A stretch of DNA of 55,000 bases from Chrysomallon squamiferum. Lineage: Eukaryota; Mollusca; Gastropoda; Neomphalida; Peltospiridae. Position numbers and translations under genes: made by a program. Every line of letters starts with the position of its first letter. Within the stretch, counting starts at the first letter, position 1. The stretch lies in assembly GCA_012295275.1 (NCBI GenBank), contig CM022673.1:26954761-27009760 (forward strand). Reading direction: 5' to 3'. Under the pieces are notes generated by a model. That model saw only the letters and a program-made list of their open reading frames with translations. It was not told where the DNA came from and did not search any database. Of this stretch, positions 12,555 to 24,110 are shown piece after piece.

Positions 12555-14820
12555 CATACATTGTTTAAAGTTACTTCTTTAGTTTTTAATTGCTGGTTTA
12601 GTTCTCAAAAGACAGTTTCTTAAACGGTTTTCATTTACAAAACTAACAAATAAGTTATTGTTATTTAAGAACTATGCATAGTATTTGAATCTATTATTCT
12701 CGAAAGCGGTGAGATGAGATATAAAACAGTTAATTTAAGATTTTTTAAAAAAAAAAATAAAAAAAAAAAAAAGATTACTGCTCGACAGAGCCTCGCTGCA
12801 TTTCAGTATTCTAACCTTCGCCTGATAAATTGTTCCCTATATATATATTTAAACATGCTGAGATGTAATAAATGCAAATAATAATCATACTACTACTACA
12901 TACTACTACTACTACATCTACTACTACTAGTATTATACTACTACTATTAATAATAATAATAAATTCATTCCCAGTGTTAAAATATCGGGACGTGGTATAC
13001 GTAATGTTTTAATCTAACTCGGAATTCTTCCACAGCACCGGTAGCATTAACAACAATGACAATCCATTATACATACAGTCCGAGCAGAATTAGAACACCC
13101 GCGTTACGTCAGCGACGATGTAATATTTATCAACAATGCGGGCAATGCAGCACTTGGTCCTGCAGAACTAAATTCAGTTAGGTAATTACTCGCTTCAGTT
13201 AATTTGACGGTCACGTGATTCAGCAAGCCTACAGTGATGAAAGCGAACTCCATACATACTTAGATATTTTACATTACAGAGTTAAGCTTTGACTACTATT
13301 ACTATTTTTTAAATTATAAACTCCACAGTTAGATATTTAACAAAAGTTATAGAATTAAGCTGTATGTTTGTGACTACTATAATCACTTTTTTGAAAATTT
13401 ATCATCGTCATCATTGTCGTTATCTCAATCATAGTCAATGTCTTGGTCATTATTACTGTTATAATCACCATCATCGACTCGTCATTATCATTTATCATCA
13501 TCATCATCATATTATTATTATTATTATTATTTCAGTGATTGTTTTTCTCTCATAATCGTCTCATCATTTTGTTCAACATTATTATTACTAATACAAATAT
13601 ATTATTATTATCATGATTTACCATCATCATAAATCAGTATGAAGTTGAAATGTGTGTGTCTGTGTCTGTGTTCTGTGTGTGTATGTGTGTGTGTATGTGT
13701 GTGCGTGTGTGTGCGTGTGTGCGCTGTGATTACCGCTTAAGCGACTTTGAAAATTATTTGAGGAAAAATCATTTATTTAGTTATTGTCCTGTCAGAAATT
13801 CATTGCATCTAGGCACATCGTGAGGGTAATTTTCTATTCTATTCTGACTATACACTGGTATAAATGGCTTCATGTCTACAGAAAGACGAATATGTGTAAG
13901 ATTCTTGTCTCTGAAGATAAAGATTCAACTGGTTTTTTCTCTGAATATAACACGAAAATTACGAAAATTTTCGACTGACATGAAAAAAAAAAAAACAGAC
14001 GCTAGAAAATCTGATCAATATAATTCTCTCACGACATCGTTAATTTAGCCAAACGTTTGCTTCTGTTTTATTTTTTTTATTTTTTTTTTTTCAAAAACAG
14101 TTTACTTTGTAATTATTTATGAGTGCAGAATGCATTATGAAGTGCAGAAGGGCATGGTTGTTTATAAATCAATAAAACGTGTTTGCGTTTTAGTCCAAAA
14201 AGCTCTGCTCATCATTGTGCAGAACTGGGAATTGCTGAAGGTCTTTACCGTGATGGCCAAGCTTTGGAGAATTTTCACACGCTGCCAAAGTGCTTACAAC
14301 CCTCTAACGAATTCATAGAGCTTACGATGAGAGGAGGAAAGGCCAGCAAAACAGAAATAGTATCTTACTAACGAAATTCCCTGTGTCATATTTCCTGCAT
14401 CGTATTCCCTGAAGAGAATGCATGAATAGTGTAATGGATAAAAGCAATAATATAAATCGAACGAGAGAGAATGATAGTTTAATTGAATCAGAAGTGCGTT
14501 AAAATATGACACGAACAAAATCTTGTGTTAGAGAAAGCGATGGTTTCAGTCATACTTACTTTAAATCGTACTCACATAAATCGAACGATTTCTTATTAGA
14601 AAGTGATATTTTTGAATCAGAAATAAGTTAGAAAGAACGATAGTTTTGAAGCAGAAATACATTTATAATATAACCGAAAAAAATAAATATATATATCATG
14701 CATTATAAAGAATAGTAGCTTAAATCAGAAATGCATTTAAAAATATAAATCGAATAAATTCATGCCTTACAAATGAATGATATAGTTTTAACTGCAAACA
14801 GTCAAACGTTAGAGTGCATT
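12554..14820. other. Non-coding interval with trinucleotide, GT and TCA repeats
   Basis: ACT triplets near 12890-12935, TCA/ATT triplets 13400-13630 and GT repeats 13650-13722. From about 14400 to 14770 loosely repeated motifs recur (AAATCGAA, GAATCAGAAAT, GATAGTTT), suggesting an old decayed tandem array. Confidence 0.45.
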
Positions 14821-14827
14821 ATAAAAA

Positions 14828-14931
14828 CTCGTGTTAGAAATAATATTAGTGTGAATCACATGCACATGATATATTACAAATCTCGTGTTAGAAATAATAT
14901 TAGTGTGAATCACATTCACATGATATATTTT
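14828..14931. repeat. 54-bp tandem duplication
   Basis: CTCGTGTTAGAAATAATATT begins at 14828 and again at 14882, each unit followed by AGTGTGAATCACAT and CACATGATATATT. The two units differ by a few bases. Confidence 0.85.
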
Positions 14932-15549
14932 ATGATCACTTGCAAATATATTTTATGATACGTCAGAAATATATATTACGTATCTGATTATATATATATA
15001 TATAGATGTATGTGTGTGTGTGTGTGTGTGTGTGAGAGAGTGTGTTTGTGTGTGTGTGTGTAATTTATTTGTTTACTGATATTCACATGTCAACAAATTA
15101 TTACAGCTGCTCAGTTTTTAAAAAACATAGATAAATAATAAGTGTGTGTCTGCGAACATTCTTACTGCGAATACCAGTGAGGGAAGGTTGTGTCGCCCTT
15201 CCTCGGTTCACCGCCTCCTAAGTCATCCAGAACCTTATATAGAGAGGCCATTGTTAACAGAATCTAAATGCGCGAAATTCGGCTTAGAAATAATACTAGA
15301 TTCAGCACATCTCCTTGAACTAAATGTCCGCTAGACAATAGCTTCGACAGTTCAGAGCAAAGTTCTTTAATATGCAACATCCTCCTTTACATGTGTAAAC
15401 TGTTGTTTTTCTTTTAGTATCGATATTAGAAAAATTTTTTAATGCATTTGCATGTAAATAGTTTATATAAATTAACTTGTCGTCATGGATACATTCTAGA
15501 TCTGTTTTAAGCGCATAGAAATAACAATAAACATATATATTATTTATAG

Positions 15550-15614
<65 letters not shown>

Positions 15615-16439
15615 TCTGGTAAATTATGTTTTCAGTTTCCAATTACTGTTATGTTTATGTTAAGGAAAAGTCTCTATCCCAGTCCCATTGTACAGATTAC
15701 AGATTCTAGAAAACCTTCAGTTACTGAGAACATTAATTTTTATTTTGCATCTTTTCATATACAGACAATTAAATACGTATCAAACGGGTTTTGGTTTAGA
15801 GGACTGTTTGTAACCGAGAAAAAGAAAAAAAAACCCCGCCAGTTTCCAAATTAAGTGCTTACTGGACGTAATTTAGTAATTTTCTATTTTAAGAACCAGC
15901 GTGTAACCTAATTGAAATTAGAATTAATTCCTTCGTCATTATCACGCATTCGTACTGTTGACGACCGTCATCTCTTGTCCAAACAGTCTGACATCATCAC
16001 TTAAGAGGCAAATTAAGACGTTTTCTCCATTGTTTCGCAGAAAGTACTTTCCATCTGCTGTTGTGTTGCCACTTACGATGTAGGCTAGCTAAGGAAGAAG
16101 AAACTAAATAATGAATAATCTTCCATCTGACTAAACGTAATCGTTGTGTTTTCACGTGACAGTCGTCTGGCTTACCTAAACAGCGCAGTGGCTGAGTAAT
16201 CTTTATCAACGGTTATATTATCGACGACACGGCTTATTACAGTAATTAGTTTGTGATTGTCGCAGTGCATTCGTTTACGCTTGTCCACATCTGACTGTAC
16301 AGGCTTGCAAAAAAAAAAAAAAACAAAAACTACGGAATAAAAGAGACATTTGCAGAAAAAAAAAAAAAAAGAAGGTTTAGAAGATATCTATAAATTGTGA
16401 ATCATTCAGTCCCGTGTGGCAAAACAGAAAGTATTTCAC
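14932..16439. other. Non-coding interval upstream of the Ig gene
   Basis: Contains GT repeats (15008-15060) and a pure (AAT)n run (15553-15613). The rest is mixed with no supported exon. Confidence 0.45.
15553..15613. repeat. (AAT)n microsatellite
   Basis: Uninterrupted AAT run of about 60 bp. Confidence 0.95.
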
Positions 16440-16567
16440 GTTTAATACATCTGTGTGTTTAGTGTTCGTCGGAGGGTAGCATCAAAGTTAACCGCGCATG
16501 CTCTGGTGACGTCACGAGACCAGGTAGCGGGACGCGTCTGTGGAGTTTGTGCTGGACTGAAAGTAAA
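16440..16567 (+). promoter_or_regulatory. Promoter/5' UTR of the Ig-domain gene, with CRE and NRF1-like site
   Basis: This short CpG-containing block lies directly upstream of the start codon at 16568. It contains a perfect palindromic CRE (TGACGTCA, 16507-16514) and GCGCATGC (16494-16501), which resembles an NRF1 half-site. No TATA box is evident. The surrounding DNA is AT-rich, so the local rise in GC fits a promoter or first exon. The transcription start is not determinable, and the sites may lie in the 5' UTR instead. CRE and NRF1 functions are known from other animals; their use here is inference. Confidence 0.45.
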
Positions 16568-16619
16568 ATGGAGGGATATATTGTAACGGCGATCGTCTGC
16601 ACTTTGTGCATAGCTACAG
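16568..16619 (+). CDS. Exon 1 of Ig-domain gene: signal peptide
   Basis: Encodes residues 1-17, a short Met-Glu start followed by a hydrophobic core (IVTAIVCTLCIA) typical of a cleaved signal peptide. It ends in phase 1 with a strong donor (G|GTAAGA). The following intron of 2930 bp is the longest in the gene. Confidence 0.8.
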
Positions 16620-18718
16620 GTAAGAAACGTCTTTTGTAGTTAATGATGAACGTACCAACGTATCTGCGTATCTTCCGATGTTTGATTTTACGTATTTTAA
16701 CGAGACAATTTAGCACACCTGAAAGCCGGTTCGGACGGCGTGCTTTGAAAACGCGCCATGATTGTAGCATTCAGGTGTGCAAAATGTGTCACCAAAAGGT
16801 AAACCGGTAAAAGAAGACTTCAGCGACTGCCTTAATTTTAAGATTGTTGTTATTTCAAATAAATTATTATTATTATTAATAATGTTTTTGCATTTGCGCC
16901 AGAAAAAAAAAAAAAAATAATATTTAAATATTACATGGTACAAATACCGAAAAACTAAAAGGCGTTAAGCTTGCAACCTGTGTGTAAATACAAAACCTGA
17001 TGTATGCGTATTTATCATCTGCACATGAAATATTCTAATTTCAGTAGGTTCTTACAAAGAGTGTGCATTTAAAAAAAGTAATAATAATAAATTCAAATGC
17101 TCAGATTCGTTTTAACTATGAGTCAGGGCGGTATGACTGGATATCAATTTGATTTGAACAAAAAAATTGTGAACCGATGTTGCTGACTCATCATCTCGTA
17201 ATAAACGAAACGTTTTAATGATCATTAAAAAAATATATATGTATAAAAATATAATAAAATAAATAAAACTGTTTTTTTAAATATTCAAAACTGCCGCCAC
17301 GTTTAAAGAAGGCTTCGTATGCAAGGAGCCAGTTCAGGTTCGCGTGACTGGGAGCTGTAATTACTGTAAAGTTGCAAACGATTTTAAACTCGTAGGTTAC
17401 GAAAGTAGTATTAGACTGACTGGACTAAAACGTCATTATCAAATAGTTTTGTGCAGGCATCCATACTGGCACAGTTATCCACATAGTTTTTATATATATC
17501 TTCTTGGTTATGCAAACTATTTGATAAAATTTAATACAGAAACACTTGTAAAGAGAAGAAGGATACTCTAAGATATTGATGATGTACAGTGTTATTTACC
17601 TTAATGTGAACAGTAACAAAGACAGGGATTATAAACCTGGTCTTGTTAATTAGGTTACTAGACGAAGTAAAAATAATTATGACTTCATCCAGCAGTATAC
17701 TTCTCTCCCACCCCACCAAAGAGGTGGGTTTGTAATCATCAAACTAATCCCTGTTTGACTAGGATTAGTGACATCATCAAAGAGAAACATAACTTTTGTA
17801 AAAACAACAACAACAAACAACAACAACCCAACAAACAAATTAATACATTGACAGAAATGAGACAGGATTACAAACATGTTTCCTATGAAGATGTTAATTT
17901 AATAAATATTCCCATTACAAATCAGTTTGGTTAATTTCATAGTGGATTTGGAAGGAGTCAGCATTGTTAGGTTGAGAACTGTTGTTCCATAGCTCATGAA
18001 TTGTTGATTAAAATAATGGCTCTTTTGTAGAAATCTGTTACATATCATACTAACACATGCCCTGCATTTTTTCCCACAAATTGTATTTTCAGTTTATCAC
18101 AGTTTTTGAACTGAAAAAAACAACAACATGTACTACAAACTGATAAATCAAAGTTGAACTAAAAAATGGGCATTTAATCATTGGTAATTAAGAATTTGTT
18201 ATTTGTATACTACATCATAAATATTCTCTTTGGGCTGCCCATATAAATTAATAAATAAAAATAACTTGTTAAATATACAGATTGGCATTTTGATAGTGTA
18301 TCTCTGTCTGCCTGTATTGGATGTGGATGTGGATGTCTTTGCTATTAACATTACAAATTAAGTGCAGATCACTCAGTAAAATGAGTAGTTATGTATGTTT
18401 AGAATCACTTGTCCTTCCCATTTCTTTGTTTAAACTAATTAACTAATTAACATGGATAGTGCATCCTATACACACATGCTTGAACCTTTTATGAATGTTT
18501 TCACATTTCTAAAGCAGAAAAAAACCCTGAACATCTGATTTGCCAACAGAACTAAATAATGGATTATTTTCAACAAAGAGATATTTTCATATTTAAACAG
18601 TTTTCTGTCGATAACATGTGCCCATCCTAAATCCATTCCTTGATGAATATTGATTTTATGAAAGCAGGAACATTAAGAGATATTAATAACTGACATACAG
18701 AATGAAATTAAAAAAAAC

Positions 18719-18752
<34 letters not shown>

Positions 18753-21700
18753 AATTAATCAGTAAAATAAACGATAAACTCTTTATGTTGTTTTTAATTA
18801 ATGTATTCCTAAGGACTGTTATTTTGTGAAGACAACCGTAATAAAACATCTTCTGATTTGTTTGACACAAAAAAGATGCTGCTATTCCATTTGTAATTTA
18901 AACATAAATAAATAAGAAACAAAAATAAATAAATAAATGTCAACTTTTCACCTTGCCACTAGACTCAGAATTGTAGAGATACTTGGAACCATTGCAGTAA
19001 GAGGAAGCAAGCAGGTCAGTGGGCAGGCAGTTTTCAGTTTAGAATGTTGGAAAATACAGGTTTTCACATGCAGTGTAATGTTTGATACTGTCACATTAGT
19101 AATGATAACAGCGTTGACACAGTTTTATCTGCTACAACTGATTAAAGATCTGGGTCATTTATTTATTTATTCATTTACTCATTTTCAAAAAGGCATATCT
19201 TCTACCTTAGTGTAAGCATGGTTATTGCACATAAATGGTGTATCATAGTTTACTGGAATGCTCATAACAGAAATACAGCAGTACTGTTTTGTTTTCTCCT
19301 GAAATGAGTGTTGAACATTTTAAATTTTATATGTCATCTGATATATGTAAGGCAGGTATAGTTTTTCATGTGCAATTGTTTTTACTGTGTTTTAACTTTT
19401 ATTTTTTTTTTTTTTTTTTTTTCATTTTGATCATAATTTAATTCAGATATCATTGTTTCAGTAGCAGTATATATATTTTTTGAGGGTACTGGTGTGTTAT
19501 CAATTAATTATAAATTAATTTTTTGTTATATATATTTTTGTTTCTCCAGGTAATGGTCTCAAACTGACCATGAATCCTCAGGAAACACAGCACGTCCAAG
19601 TGGGAGACCAGCTCCAACTGACCTGTGTCATTGATGAGGGCGTGCAACTCATCCTGAAGAACACCATTTCTTTTGTACACAAGAACCTGATCACAAAAGA
19701 AGAAACGAAGATTAACAAGATGGAAACTAAGGTCAATGGCATTCCGAACTTCGACTCTTACCAAATCATGGTGAAAATTCATGAGTCTTCTACAGACATG
19801 ATCTTAACAATCTTGAGTGGTATGTTATTAGATCTCCATTTTGCTATGTTTTGTCTTTTTAAATTACTGGGTTTTTTTCTGTTACCTTCATGGCTGATGC
19901 TGTTCATTTGGTAAAAGAACCATTGAACACAATGTTAGTTTTCATTTACAGGTATAAACCATAAAAAACAACAAAAAAAAACCACCAAACAAAACATTCA
20001 TACATTTTTATACTTCCATTTGTGAAACTGGTTTACACAACACTAGTCTTTGTTAATAATAAAGTTTGACAAGAACCACCTAACTCCCCCAAAAACTGAC
20101 CAAGACATTCATGACAATAAAACAATTTTTTATTTATTTATTATTATTATTTTTTTTTAATACATATTTCTATCTCATAAATTTGTATAAAATGTTTACA
20201 CAAATTGCTAATTAATTATTTTCTTTTTTTGAACTGTTTTTTTCTTGTTCAGTTACTGCTGACATGGATGGGGAGTTTTTCTGTGCTGTGAGGTCGAATG
20301 CGGAAGAAATGGAGAACAAATGGACAAACACAGCTTCTGTAGAAGTGTTAGTTGTGGGTGAGTTACTGGACACTGGTCAGTACACTGGTCAGTAAGAAAA
20401 CTTGATGTTATCTGACAATGTTACAAAACAGCAGAGAAGACTAGTATGACTTGTACATAATGGCAACTGCAGAACAAAATAAAATAACACACACCCACTC
20501 ACTCACACACACACATATACATACATACATACATTCATGAGCACATAAATATAACACATAACATCATAGTAATATAACAGCCACAACAGCATTAACAGTA
20601 GTCATAATAATAATAATAATAATAATAAGCAGAGAGATAGCTAACAGAACAACAGAGGAGAGACAGATTTGTTTCTTATGTTCTGGAGTAGTCTTGGTTG
20701 CCATTCTTGTTCTTGTGTTGTTATTTTTGTTTTCTGTGAGAAACATGCCACAGAACCAGTTCATATCATGTTTAGGTGAAAATTCACTCATCAGAGTTCT
20801 TATCCTTACCTTTAATTGGTGTGTCATTCAGTCATCATACATTTCCTTCCATCTGCATGTTTTTTTTTTAATTTTGAAATATATCGTAAAATCATCTCTT
20901 CACTATGCTGACATAGAATAATTCAGAAATATGAGCAATGCTCAGATTTTGAAATTCAGTTCAAATGGACATTTTGTACCCGTCCAAATTATTGTTGTGT
21001 ATATTTCTAGGGTTCTTTCACCAGAAAATGATTCAGTTTACTTCTGCTACAGATTTTAACAAGGCTGTTATAAAGCAACAAACATAAATTTTTATGAAGA
21101 AAAAAACAACAAAAAAACATGCAATCAACAAAAATAAATAAAAATAAATGTCTGTTTTTGCTTCACAGAGCCTCCACATGCAATAGAGATGACAATAGCA
21201 GATGAGGTGATCAACTCAGAGATGTCTCAAGGCATCAAACTGAAGGCTGGAACGTACAGCGTGATCTGCAAAGCTGTCGGCAGCAACCCAGCTGCTTCCA
21301 TGGCGCTGACCATTGGCGGCAAAGACATCCTCCTGCAAGGGACCCAGAACAGCGTTCCCGTCTCAGAGGAAAAGACTCGACGGTCGTACATCACCATGGT
21401 CGAAGGTCGGCTGGTCTTCACCCACGAACTGTTCAGCAAGGTTTTGGTCTGTCAAGCGTCTCTGGCCAGTGAAGTGAATGGCAATGCAGACCACAGTCCT
21501 ATCACTGCAAGTGTCGAGCTTATTGGAATTTCAGGTACAGCAGACTTTTCTTCGACTAGTTGATGTTTCAGATGTTAACGCTTATTTCTGGAAGGGTGAC
21601 ATCAGTGTTTAATTTTATATATAGTTTTATTTATTTATTTTTTTTAAGGTATTATTATTTTTTTTTTTTTTTTGACTATCCTTTGTGGAAAAAAAAAAAT

Positions 21701-24110
21701 GTACCTGATGCCTAATATGAGTTAATAATAATTTATGTACAGGTTTTTATTAAAACAGATATTTATATATTGCCAGGATGTAATGTTTTTTTTTTTTATC
21801 TCCTAGAATTAAAAAACAACTGATCAGTACGAAATCTCGTGAAAATCTTGTGTCGTGCCATAAACTTAAAGGAATGTTCAGAATAGTAAATTAGAACAGA
21901 GTCATACACCAGTTCTCTTTTTGATTCAAAATCATTCCCCATTTTCAGATAGTTGTAAAATCCATGATTTTACTGGCATGTGTTTATTATTTCCGAAATG
22001 CCAAAGAATTGTTTAGGTTTTTGTTAACTCGAAATCTGGTTGAGTAACAATACATTTCTGTTTACTGTGAGCAAAATCTATGGTTGGTTCTGTTAAAATG
22101 GTAATACATTTATTTAACTGTCCGTATTTATTTTGTATTTTATAAAATGATTCTGAATATAATTTTTCTAGTTTTCTTTTAAGAGAAAGTTGTTGTTGGT
22201 TATTTTAACAAACTATAAATTATTATAATCATATATATTGGCTTTTATAATATCTCGAAAACGTATTTATTTTTCCTTTTTAATATTATAAAAATGTGTT
22301 TATTCACAGTTTCAATAAGGACAGAATATATTTATTTCAGCTTTTTTAATATTTTGAAAATGCTTTTATTTTTTAAACAAAGTGAAAACATACTTTCCTA
22401 ATTTTTATTTTATTTTATTTTTTTGCATTTTATAATATGTCAAAAATGTGTATGTTTTAAAATAGCTTGTTTGTGTTGTTTCAGAAAAACCTGTTGTAGA
22501 GTGCATGAACAGTTCGAGCGCAGTGGGGGACAGGTATGTGCGCATTACCTGCTACGTAGCCAAGAAACCAGAGGCGAAAAATGTAGCTTTTATAATCGGC
22601 AACAAAAACAAAGTGTTGAAACCTGGAGAACAGACCGAAGATTTTACCGAAGTCACCAGAGTGGTTAGTTAAATAAATGAATAAATAAATAAATAACTGA
22701 ATGAATAATTAAATGAATGAATGAATGAATGAATAAGTGAATGAATGAATTAAGTAAATTTGCGAATATTTAGAAAGAATATTGTACAGGGCTAAAACTA
22801 TTGCTAAAAATATTAGGAAACAAAAGTGAATACTACATCAGTTATTCCACATGGGTAATAATAATAATAATAATCATTAAAAGAAGAAGAATGATGAATT
22901 AATAATTTAATAAATTAAATGAAAAATTACATAAATAAATATAAAATGAAAAATAAGTCTAATCTGTCTCCATAAACGCAGTAAGAAACAAGTGATTGAG
23001 TGAGCAAGCAAGCGAGTGAGAGAGCAAGCAAGCGAGTGAGTGAGCAAATGAGTGAGTGCATGAGTAAATAAATAAATAAGTAAATAAATTACATTTCTCA
23101 TTGTTCGTTTATACTCCATGTCTGGGTTATTTAAAGATTGTGATATGTTCTTTCCAGTTGAAGTGAAAGTACAAACATAAAATAATAATAAATAAATAAA
23201 ACGGTAATAAGAAACAATGATTAGGTAGGAGTATGACATGATCGAAATCTTTACATTTTGTTTTTATTCAGAGCTTCAACGACACTCACTGGGCGTACAG
23301 TCTGATAATCCACACGGCAGAGCGCGGCCATTTTCTTCAGGAATACTATTTGAGCGTCAATGCAACAGACAACAAGAGTTACCGATACCCCATTCGTCTT
23401 AACTTAAGTAAGACTTTTTCAGATTACTGATAATGTAATTAATGTGTAGTCATTTTGTTTTTGAATGTTATACAAGTTGAAGGAGAGTTGATTGAAGGGA
23501 GATAATCATAACCAGGAACATATAGAAGGTTTTTTTTTTTTTTTTTTTTTTTTGGAGGGGGGTTAAAATAGTTTCTCTCTCTCTCTTATTTCTTTGTCTA
23601 AATATATGTATAAATACACATTAATGTTGAAAATACATAGTAAGCATGAAGAATTATTTTCAAGAGTGAGTGACAAAATTCATCCAGTGGATTAAAATGC
23701 AAGACTAGTTGAATTAGTGAAGTCAATGTTTAAATATTTAATGTAACACATAGGCATGAATCGTCTGTGGTCACAGGATCAATGCTTGTTGTTGCTGTTT
23801 TGCTGCAGTTTTCAATATCTGTGGTATCAGAACATTTTATTTTTTTTATTTCTTATTATTTTATCAAGGTCCATGGCATGTGCTTTCCAGTCTATGGAAA
23901 AATGCTTGCTGTTATCACTGTCATTCTTAACTGTGTCTATGAAATCACGAAATAAAATGTGTCTACCTTTTGCTATATAATAATTTTGTAAATATTTTTA
24001 TTTATTTTTTTTTTTTTTCAGTTACCCTTGGTGCTAGTTCTGCTTTCATCAATATTCTTTTACTTACTGCAGCAAGTGTTGTAGCAATCATCGTCAACCA
24101 CCTAGGTTGA
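16568..24110 (+). CDS. Three-Ig-domain secreted/surface protein, 7 exons, 398 aa
   Basis: I assembled this gene from seven exons with GT-AG borders: 16568-16619, 19550-19819, 20253-20357, 21169-21534, 22485-22663, 23272-23407 and 24022-24110. They total 1197 bp, 398 codons plus TGA, with consistent phases (1,1,1,1,0,1). The start has a good context (AAA before ATG, G after). Residues 1-17 form a hydrophobic signal peptide. Ig-like domain 1 spans about 20-142 with Cys43 and Cys118 (MDGEFFC, a variant of the F-strand signature). Domain 2 spans about 143-264 with Cys176 and Cys237. Domain 3 spans about 265-370 with Cys271 and Cys287 but no F-strand Cys. Residues 378-394 are hydrophobic and only four residues follow, so the protein is either GPI-anchored (G-A-S-S just before) or has a single membrane segment with almost no tail. 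Sequons lie at N273, N327, N354 and N358. Phase-1 borders between domains are typical of Ig genes. A role in adhesion or recognition is inference; I do not recognise an ortholog. Confidence 0.85.
16620..19549 (+). other. Intron 1 of the Ig-domain gene
   Basis: Bounded by G|GTAAGA and TCTCCAG. Holds a (TA)n run (18719-18745) and poly(T) near 19402; no other gene seen. Confidence 0.75.
19550..19819 (+). CDS. Exon 2 of Ig-domain gene: first part of Ig domain 1
   Basis: Acceptor TTTCTCCAG, then 270 bp (phase 1 to 1). It encodes the A-E strands of domain 1: the B-strand Cys43 sits in LQLTCVID. The usual core tryptophan about 12 residues later is absent. The donor is G|GTATGT. Confidence 0.85.
20253..20357 (+). 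CDS. Exon 3 of Ig-domain gene: end of Ig domain 1
   Basis: Acceptor CTTGTTCAG, 105 bp, phase 1 to 1, donor G|GTGAGT. It supplies the F strand (MDGEFFCAVRSN, Cys118) and the G strand (TASVEVLVV). Splitting one Ig domain over two exons is common in invertebrate Ig genes. Confidence 0.85.
21169..21534 (+). CDS. Exon 4 of Ig-domain gene: whole Ig domain 2
   Basis: Acceptor GCTTCACAG, 366 bp, phase 1 to 1, donor G|GTACAG. It encodes one complete domain with Cys176 (YSVICKAVGSNPAAS) and Cys237 (VLVCQAS). The Cys-x5-NP pattern resembles C2-set/CD80-like domains, but the tryptophan usually found after the NP motif is replaced by ALTIGG. This exon is clearly higher in GC than its introns. Confidence 0.88.
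22485..22663 (+). CDS. Exon 5 of Ig-domain gene: first part of Ig domain 3
   Basis: Acceptor GTTTCAG, 179 bp, entering in phase 1 and leaving in phase 0 through a weaker donor (GTG|GTTAGT). It encodes Cys271, sequon N273-S-S and the B-strand Cys287 (VRITCYVAKKPEA). A core tryptophan is again missing (VAFIIGN). Confidence 0.8.
22751..22912 (+). repeat. Dispersed repeat, copy in intron 5 of the Ig gene
   Basis: TGCGAATATTTAGAAAGA, GGCTAAAACTATTG, TAGGAAACAAAAGT and AAAAGAAGAAGAATGATG occur in the same order at 37541-37711. An (AATG)n run precedes both copies and an (AAT)n run lies inside both. This is a dispersed family of unknown class. Confidence 0.65.
23272..23407 (+). CDS. Exon 6 of Ig-domain gene: end of Ig domain 3
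   Basis: Acceptor TTTTATTCAG, 136 bp, phase 0 to 1, donor A|GTAAGA. It carries three sequons (N327, N354, N358). Where an F-strand Cys is expected it reads EYYLSVNAT, so the canonical disulfide cannot form in this domain. Confidence 0.8.
23868..23990 (+). mobile_element. Degenerate SINE 3' part in intron 6 of the Ig gene
   Basis: GGTCCATGGCATGTGCTTTC, then AGTCTATGGAAAAATGCTTG, resembles the post-tRNA body of the same mollusc SINE family. Ends and target duplications are not clear. Confidence 0.35.
24022..24110 (+). CDS. Exon 7 of Ig-domain gene: C-terminal hydrophobic anchor and stop
   Basis: Follows a poly-T tract and CAG acceptor. It encodes ITLGASSA, then a 17-residue hydrophobic run (378-394) and NHLG before TGA (24108-24110). 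The layout (small residues, hydrophobic tail, end of chain) suits a GPI-attachment signal; a single transmembrane segment is the alternative. Confidence 0.8.

Noticed and set aside
14130-14371. Two overlapping open frames in a less repetitive patch
   Set aside because: Two frames are equally open, and no motif, splice pair or start context favours either; kept as unexplained sequence.
15146-15334. 62-codon open frame with a non-repetitive composition
   Set aside because: No homology recognised, no flanking splice signals consistent with an exon, and only chance length.
17286-17571. Cys-containing open frame in intron 1 of the Ig gene
   Set aside because: Lies inside an intron of a complete gene and has no recognisable domain; may be a repeat remnant.
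17600-17880. Possible inverted repeat using ACAGGGATTA/TAATCCCTGT
   Set aside because: The arms are short, of uneven spacing and partly repeated a third time, so no element boundaries could be set.
19504-19782. 92-codon minus-strand open frame
   Set aside because: Antisense to exon 2 of the Ig gene.
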